A stretch of 64,000 nucleotides of DNA, from the NCBI RefSeq assembly GCF_050003625.1, contig NC_134398.1, positions 18,798,997 through 18,862,996 of the forward strand, in the 5' to 3' direction. This DNA comes from Haematobia irritans. Its lineage: Eukaryota > Arthropoda > Insecta > Diptera > Muscidae. Under the pieces are notes generated by a model. It did no database searches. It was given only the letters and a program-made list of their open reading frames with translations, and was not told the DNA's origin. Made by a program: the position numbers and the translations under genes. Positions 57,079 through 64,000 of the stretch are shown piece by piece (within the stretch, counting starts at the first letter, position 1; each line of letters begins with the position of its first letter).

Positions 57079-57538
57079 ATCAAATGGACAGGTGTGATTG
57101 ATATTGGAAGCTGGTCGTAGTAACTGAGTCCATAAAATTTTCCAAAACATGAAACGTGAAGGGTTTTTTAGAAATTGACAAAAATCCATAGTATCATTAT
57201 ATAGATATGGTCGATAGCCATTGCCTTTTTGGAATAGTTGGGCATTTAACTAAAATCCATAAAACAGAAATATATAGATTTTTTTTTAATTTTTTCTTCT
57301 TTTTTAAAGTCCACATAAAACAAACCGAAACATTATTAACTGGAACCTGATATAATACAACATGAACATTTAAAGCCACTTTATAACGATCAATGGCCTT
57401 AAGGCGGCATATCTTAAATGTTGCAAATGGTCTATCAAATTCCTCACATTTTAAATTGGTCCATTTCACATTGAATCCCAGTGCCACGTCAATCAAACAA
57501 ATAAACAGTATAATTAAATCGAATGCTTTGGTTTTCAT
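57079..57538 (-). CDS. DUF1091 gene E, exons 1 and 2 (no exon 3 nearby)
   Basis: Exon 1 is 57538-57326 (213 nt) and exon 2 is 57249-57079 (171 nt), with a 76-bp intron (GTTTGT donor, TTTTAG acceptor) in phase 0. The start at 57538 (MKTKAFDLIILFICLIDVAL, signal peptide) is preferred over an in-frame ATG 48 bases upstream because it gives the conserved exon length. The mature part begins FNVKWTNLKCEEFDRPFATF. Four family cysteines and NINHTCPFD are present, with YRPYLYND in place of YRPFMYND. The frame is intact. As in copy D, the second donor is good but no third exon lies within the window to the left. It may be a truncated gene or have a distant exon. It is the closest relative of copy D. 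Confidence 0.8.
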
Positions 57539-58267
57539 TTTTTTTTTTGTAAAATAATTGCAAATGTTAATGTTTTTGATACTCACAAAAAACTACAACG
57601 TTTTGGGAGAATATCGCAATATAATGCGGAAGTCATAGTGTTATTCATGTTATTTTTTTTTCAAACTTCCATCGAATTAATTGTCATATAATTAGAGCTA
57701 AAAAGATATTTAATTAGACCTAAGCAGTACACTTAAAAAAAAATAATTCTTTCCTTCCAAACGAAATTTTAGACCAACAACGGTATTTGATCCCAATTGA
57801 ATTTCGCTATAAGGGAGTTTGTGTTGAAGAAAAGTATAATAACTTTGATGTGCCTACTAGAAATATTGATTTTAGATCCCATAAAATATATACCGATCGA
57901 CTCAAAATCACCTCCTGAGTCCATCTAGCCCTTTGTGTCCATCCATGTATTTGGTGCTCGCAGGATTTCGGTCGCATTTATTAACCGAGTTGGTGTTTTT
58001 GGGAATTTGTCTGGAATTCATATTTGTCCGGCTATCTCTCTATAGGTTATTATAAACATCACCATTGGCTGGTGTTGAGCGGTATAAATTTTGGTTAAAC
58101 TACTTTTGTAGTTTAGTCAACATATGATTGTAAGTTGAAATCAAAATAGGAATGAGAATTTATTTTGCCATACAATTTCAGTTGGTTGCAGTTGCAGCTC
58201 CTCCATATCTCATATTCTTTATCATTATGTTAATATTATATAAATTTCCTATAAATAACCGTTTTTT
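57539..58267. other. Upstream region of DUF1091 gene E with repeat fragments
   Basis: Contains a fragment resembling the left end of the 54334/55380 elements (aataattctttccttccaaa at 57745) and a superfamily leader fragment with one arm of the 43491 inverted repeat (57863-57897). The rest is unique. A promoter for gene E should lie at 57540-57700 but cannot be defined. Confidence 0.5.
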
Positions 58268-60261
58268 TATACCCTCCATCATAGGATGGGGGTATAATAA
58301 CTTTGTCATTCCGTTTGTAACACATCGAAATATTGCTCTAAGACCCCATAAAGTATATATATTCCGGGTCGTAGTGAAATTCTGAGTCGATCTAAGCATG
58401 TCCGTCCGTCCGTCTGTTGAAATCACGCTAACTTCCGAACGAAACAAGCTATCGACTTGAAACTTGGCACAAGTAGTTGTTATTGATGTAGGTCGGATGG
58501 TATTGCAAACGAGCCATATCGGTTCACTTTTACGTATAGCCCCCATATAAACGGACCCCCAAATTTGACTTGCGAGGCCTCTAAAAGAAGCATATTTCAT
58601 CCGATCCGGCTGAAATTTGGTATATGGTGTTGGTATATGGTCTCTAACAATCACGCATAAATTGGTCCACATCGATCCATAATTATATATAGCCCCCATA
58701 TAAACCGATCCCCAGATTTGGCTTGCGGAGCCTCTAACAGAAGCATATTTCATCCGATCCGGCTGAAATTTGGTATATGGTGTTGGTATATGGTCTCTAA
58801 CAACCGTGCATAAATTGGTCCACATCGGTCCTTAATTATATATAGCCCCCATATAAACCGATCTCCAGATTTGGCTTGCGAAGCCTTAAAGAGAAGCAAA
58901 TTGCATCCGATCCGGCTGAAATTTGGTACATGGTATTGGTATATGGTCTCTAGCAACCGTGCAAAAATTGGTCCACATCGGTCCATAATTATATATAGAC
59001 CCCATATAAACCGATCTCCAGATTTGGCTTGCGAAGCCTCGAAGAGAAGCAAATTGCATCCGATCCGGCTGAAATTTGGTACATGGTATTGGTATATGGT
59101 CTCTAACAACCGTGCAAAAATTGGTCCACATCGGTCCATAATTATATATAGCGCCCATATAAACCGATCCCCAGATTTGGGTTGCGGAGCCTCAAAGAGA
59201 AACAAATTTCGTCCGATCCGCCTGAAATTTGGTACATGATGTTGGTATATGGTCTCTAACAACCATGCAAAAATTGGTCCACATCGGTTCATAATTATAT
59301 ATAGCCCCCATATAAACCGATCCCCAGATTTGGTTTGCGAAGTCTCCAAGAGAAGCAAATTTCATCCAATCTGGTTGTAATTTGGAACATGGTGTTAGTA
59401 TATGATCTTTAACAACCGTGTCACAATTGGTCCATATCGGTCCATAATTATATATAGCCCCCATATAAAACGTTCTCCAGATTTGACCTCCGGAGCCTCT
59501 TGGAGGAGCAAAATTCATCCGATCCGGTTCAAATTAGGAACGGGGTGTTAGTATATGGTCGCTAACAACCATACCAAAATTGATCTATATCGGTTCATAA
59601 TCATGGTTGCAACTAAAGCCAAAAATAATCTACCAGAATTTTATTTCTATAGAAAATTTTGTCAAAATTTTATTTCTATAGAAAAATTTGTCAAAATTTT
59701 ATTTTTAGAGAAAATTTTGTTAAAATTTTATTCGGTTCATAATAAAATTTTCATCATTGTCAAAATTTTATTTCTATAGAAAATTTTGTGAAAATTTTAT
59801 TCGGTTCATAATCATGGTTGCCACTCGAGCCAAAAATAATCTACCAAGATTTTATTTCTATAGAAAATTTTGTCAAAAGTTTATTTCTATAGAAAATTTT
59901 GTAAACATTTTATTTCTGTAGAAATTTTTGTCAAAATTTTCTTTCTATAGAAAATTTTATTTCTATAGAAAATTTTGTTAAAATTTTATTTCTCTAGAAA
60001 ATTTAGTCAAAATTTTATGTCTACTTTGTCAAACTGAATTATATACGTATTGGATCGATCTTTTTTGATTTAATATATACCACGTATGGACTTACATACA
60101 ATTTAGAAGAGGAGGTTTTAAGATACCTTGCCATCGGCAAGCGTTACTGCAACTTAAGTAATTCGATTGTGGATGGCAGTGTTTAGGAGAAGTTTCTACG
60201 CAATCCATGATGGAGGGTACATAAGCTTCGGCCTGGCCGAACTTACGGCCGTATATACTTG
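58268..60261 (+). mobile_element. Superfamily 2 composite repeat, best complete copy
   Basis: Order without foreign insertion: hairpin taccctccatcataggatgg (58270), leader with gtccgtccgtccgtctgttg, 153-bp monomers to 59600, junction ataatcatggttgcaactaa, reverse 29-bp monomers 59630-60035, terminal module 60036-60261 with atccatgatggagggtacat and ttcggcctggccgaacttac. The left hairpin sequence and atccatgatggagggta near the right end are inverted relatives. About 2.0 kb. No credible gene. Confidence 0.92.
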
Positions 60262-60640
60262 TTATTTTATGATGTTTTATGGAAAATAAGTTCATTACAT
60301 ATTCAAGGGAATTAAAACATATTGCTATTTTTTTTTGGTTTTTAAATTTTCCATTAATTTTATATATATATATATATATATCGAATGGCGAAATTATGTA
60401 TTGTGAAATGAATAATTTAATCATATGCACATTTCACTTTTTGCTGTTTTCGTTAAATTTGTATTAATTTAAATGCTTTTATTGTTCTCGTTGTCAATGC
60501 AAGGTTACTGGTAGAGGAATTGAGTTTTCATGTAAATTTTAATTTTTTAGAGTTGAATTTTATGTTTAGACGGATTAAAATATTACTTAACATTTCCGAT
60601 TGTCTTTGTCAAGGGAAATGTTTAATATATATTAACTTTG
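60262..60640. other. Unique AT-rich spacer
   Basis: No gene recognised. A short (ta)n run of about 20 bases lies at 60361-60381. Confidence 0.45.
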
Positions 60641-60934
60641 GTATCAGGTGAAATTTGTTTCAGATGAAATTTTGAATCTATCTAGCAATATCCGTCCGTC
60701 TATTACAATCACAAAAAACTTCCGAAAGAAAAAGGGTATCGACCTGAAACTTGACACAAGTAGTTGCCATTCACGCAGGTCCAAGATTTGTCTTGCGAAC
60801 TCCAAGATTTGCCTTGCGAAAGCTCTTTGAGGAGCAAATTTCATCAGATCCAGTTGAAATTTGGTACGCAGTGTTAGTCTTGGTCTTCATCGGTTCATAA
60901 GTATCGATCCCCATATAAATTCTTACCCAGATTT
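60641..60934 (+). repeat. Decayed superfamily 2 leader and monomer
   Basis: Recognisable pieces are tccgtccgtctattacaatc, cgacctgaaacttgacacaa and gaggagcaaatttcatcaga. It is strongly diverged and therefore older than the neighbouring copies. Confidence 0.7.
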
Positions 60935-62300
60935 CTAGAGAAATAAAATTTTGATAAAATTTTCTAGAGAAATAAAATTGTGACAAAATTGTCTAAAGAA
61001 ATAAAATTTTGATAAAATCTTGCATAGCAATAAAATTTTGACAAAACTTTCTAGAGAAATAAAATTTTGACAAAATTTTCTAAAGAAATAAAATTTTGAC
61101 AAAAATTTCTAAAGACATAAAATGTTGACAAAATTTTCTATAGAAATAATTTGTTTTTTTTTCTAGGGAGATAAAAGTTTGACAAAAATTTGTAGAGAAA
61201 TGAAATGTTGACAAAATTTTCTAGAGAAATAAAATTTTGACGAAATTTTCTAGAGAAATAAAATTTTGACAAAATTTTCTAGAGATATACAATTTTGAGA
61301 AAATTTTCCAAAGAGATAAAATTTTGACAAAATTTTCTATACAGCTCAAATTGTGACAAAATTTTCTAGAGAAATAAAATGTTGATAAAATTTTCTAGAG
61401 AAATAAAATTTTGACAACAATTTCTACAGGAATATATTTTTTTCAAGGGAGATAAAATTTTGACGAAATTTTCTAGAGAAATAAAATACTGAAGACATTT
61501 TCTAGAGAAATAAAATTTTGACGAAATTTTCTAGATAAATAAAATTTTGACGAAATTTTCTACAAATATACAATTTTGACAAAATTTTCCACAGAGATAG
61601 AGTTTGGACAAATTTTTCTATACAGCTAAAATTTTGACAATATATTCTATAGAGATAAAATGTTAACCAAATTTTCTATAAATATGAAATTTTGACAAAA
61701 AAATAGAAAAAAAAATTTACAAAATTTTGTATAGAAATAAAATGTTGACAAAATTTTGTATATAGATGAAATTTTAACGCAATTTTCTGTAGATATCAAA
61801 TTTTCAAAAATTTTTTTACTGAAGATAAAATTTTGACAAATTTTTGACGAAAGGTTAATTTTGACAGAGGTAAAATTTTGACAAATTTTTCTATAGAGAT
61901 ATATTTTTGACACAATTTTCTATAGACATAAAATTTTGACGAATTTTTTTCTAGAGAAAAATTTTGACAAAATTTTCTTTAGAGATAAAATTTTGACGCA
62001 ATTTTCTGTAGAGATAATTTCTAGATAAATAAAATTTTGACGAAATTTTCTACAAATATACAATTTTGACAAAATTTTCACACAGAGATAGAGTTTTGAC
62101 AAAATTTTCTATACAGCTAAAATTTTGACAAAATATTCTATAGAGATAAAATTTTAACAAAATTTTCTATAAATATGAAATTTTGACAAAAATTTTCCAC
62201 AGAGATAAAATTTTGACAAAATTTTCTGTACAGCTAAAATTTTGACAACATTTTCTAGAGATATAAAATTTTGACAAAAATTTCTATAGAAATAAATTTT
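60935..62300. repeat. 29-bp minisatellite array, TCTAGAGA variant
   Basis: Monomers mostly read ttctagagaaataaaatttt, with others taaagaaat or cagagataa, so this array belongs to a diverged subfamily. A block around 61530-61690 (gataaataaaattttgacga) is repeated at 62022-62180, about 490 bp apart. Confidence 0.88.
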
Positions 62301-64000
62301 TATACCCTCCACCATAGGATGGGGGTATATTAACTTTGTCATTCCGTTTGTAACACATCGAAATATTGCTCTAAGACCCCATAAAGTATATATATTCTGG
62401 GTCGTGGTGAAATTCTGCGTCGATCTAAGCATGTCCGTCCGTCCGTCCGTCCATCCGTCTGTTGAAATCACGCTAACTTCCGAACGAAACAAGCTATCGA
62501 CTTGAAACTTGGCACAAGTAGTTGTTATCGATGTAGGTCGGATGGTATTGAAAACGGGCCATATCGGTCCACTTTTACGTATAGCCCCATATAAAGGGAC
62601 CCTCAGATTTGGCTTGTGGAGCCTCTAACAGAAGCATATTTCATCCGATCCGGCTGAAATTTGGTACATGGTGTTGGTATATGGTCTCTAACAACCATGC
62701 AAAAATTGGTCCATATCGGTCCATAATTATATATAGCCCCCATATAAACCGATCCCCAGATTTGGCTTGTGGAGCCTCTAAGAGAAGCATATTTAATCCG
62801 ATCCGGCTGAAATTTGGTACATGGTGTTAGTTTATGGTCTCTAACAATCATGCAAAAATTGGTCGACATCGGACCATAATTATATATAGCCCCCATATAA
62901 ACCGATCCCCAGATTTGGCTTGCGGAGCCTCAAAGAGAAGCATATTTCATCCGATCCGGCTGAAATTTGGTACATGGTGTTGGTATATGGTCTCTAACAA
63001 TCATGCAAAAAATGGTCCACATCGGTCCATAATTATTTATAGCCCCCATATAAACCGATCTCCAGATTTGGCTTGCGAAGCCTCAAAGAGAAGCAAATTG
63101 CATCCGATCCGGCTGCAATTTGGTACATGGTATTGGTATATGGTCTCTAGCAACCGTGCAAAAATTGGTCCACATCGGTCCATAATTATATATAGCGCAC
63201 ATATAAACCGATCCCCAGATTTGGCTTGTGGAGCCTCTAAGAGAAGCACATTTAATCCGATCCGGCTGAAATTTGGTACATGGTGTTAGTATATGGTCTC
63301 TAACAATCATGCAAAAATTGGTCGACATCGGTCCATAATTATATATAGCCCCCATATAAACCAATCCCCAGATTTGGCATGCGGAGCCTCAAAGAGAAGC
63401 AAATTGCATCCGATCCGGCTGAAATGTGGTACATGGTATTGGTATATGGTCTCTAGCAACCGTTCAAAAATTGGTCCATATCGGTCCATAATTATATATA
63501 GCCCCCATATAAAACGTTCTCCAGATTTGACCTCCGGAGCCTCTTGGAGGAGCAAAATTCATCCGATTCGGTTCGAATTCGAATTCGAAAATTGGTCCAT
63601 ATCGGTTCATAATCATGGTTGCCACTATAGCCAAAAATAATCTACCAAAATTTTATTTCTATAGAAAATTTTGTCAAAATTTTATTTCTAGAGAAAATTT
63701 TGTTAAAATTTTATTCGGTTCATAATAAAATTTTCATCATTGTCAAAATTTTATTTCTATAGAAAATTTTGTTCAAAAGTTTATTTATACAGAAAATGTT
63801 GTTAAAATTTTATTTCTGTAGACATTTTTGTCAAAATTTTCTTTCTATAGAAAATCGAGCCAAAAATAATCTACCAAGATTTTATTTCTATAGAAAATTT
63901 TGTCAAAAGTTTATTTCTATAGAAAATTTTGTTAAAATTTTATTTCTGTAGACATTTTTGTCAAAATTTGTAGAAAATTGTAGAAAATTTTGTGAAAATT
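62301..64000 (+). mobile_element. Superfamily 2 composite repeat, cut by window end
   Basis: Hairpin taccctccaccataggatgg at 62302, leader, about seven 153-bp monomers to 63590, a short gaattcgaattcgaa palindromic stretch at 63574, junction ataatcatggttgccactat, and reverse 29-bp monomers to the window edge. A copy of caaaaataatctaccaagat recurs at 63860, so the junction-plus-array block is duplicated. Confidence 0.88.

Noticed and set aside
58178..58825. A 215-codon minus-strand frame
   Set aside because: Composed of superfamily 2 leader and monomers. It ends in unrelated flank, and no conserved protein is involved.
62834..63289. A 151-codon frame with HRTIIIYSPHINRSPDLACG repeats
   Set aside because: Complementary-strand reading of superfamily 2 monomers, overlapping equally long frames on the other strand.

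Overview
The window is repeat-dominated, AT-rich eukaryotic DNA. It most likely comes from a calyptrate (muscid) fly such as Haematobia, Stomoxys or Musca. That is inferred from introns with GT/AG sites, a tandem set of secreted DUF1091-type insect genes, an irritans-subfamily mariner very close to Himar1 (a horn-fly element), tRNA-derived SINEs, a jockey-like LINE and several Tc1/mariner relatives. No bacterial, viral or CRISPR feature was seen.

Host genes: a minus-strand DUF1091 cluster is scattered from 14.0 to 57.6 kb. Copy A (14090-14794) is intact with three exons of 213, 171 and 150 nt. B (24422-24571) is a lone exon 3. C (27757-28410) is a pseudogene split by a SINE. D (34029-34479) and E (57079-57538) have intact exons 1 and 2 with the same exon lengths as A but no exon 3 nearby. 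Everything between them is repeat or anonymous AT-rich DNA.

Repeat layout: (1) 0.6-5.0 kb is a 29-bp minisatellite inside a 1,966-bp tandem duplication. (2) 5.3-8.3 kb holds a 160-bp tandem repeat, a 153-bp array and a dead mariner. (3) 9.4-13.8 kb holds 29-bp arrays carrying Penelope-like debris, namely two RT palm fragments and a hammerhead ribozyme fold with an intact core at 10364-10432. (4) 15.5-17.8 kb is a 29-bp array hit by an internally deleted Tc1/mariner-type element. (5) 17.8-27.5 kb holds five head-to-tail copies, then one inverted copy, of a hairpin-headed repeat with 153-bp monomers. (6) 28.4-38.9 kb and 50.0-64.0 kb hold a second superfamily with fixed architecture: terminal hairpin, leader, 153-bp monomers, 29-bp monomers, terminal GC-rich hairpin. 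It appears in both orientations. (7) 42797-49456 is bounded by hAT-like inverted repeats and an 8-bp target duplication, and holds a LINE and several smaller elements.

The genes do not form a pathway. The story is a DUF1091 cluster broken and spread by successive nested insertions, whose order can be read from target-site duplications. The most notable items are the hammerhead ribozyme, the hAT-bounded 6.7-kb unit, and the two superfamilies of hairpin-bounded, minisatellite-cored repeats that share an exact 153-bp period.
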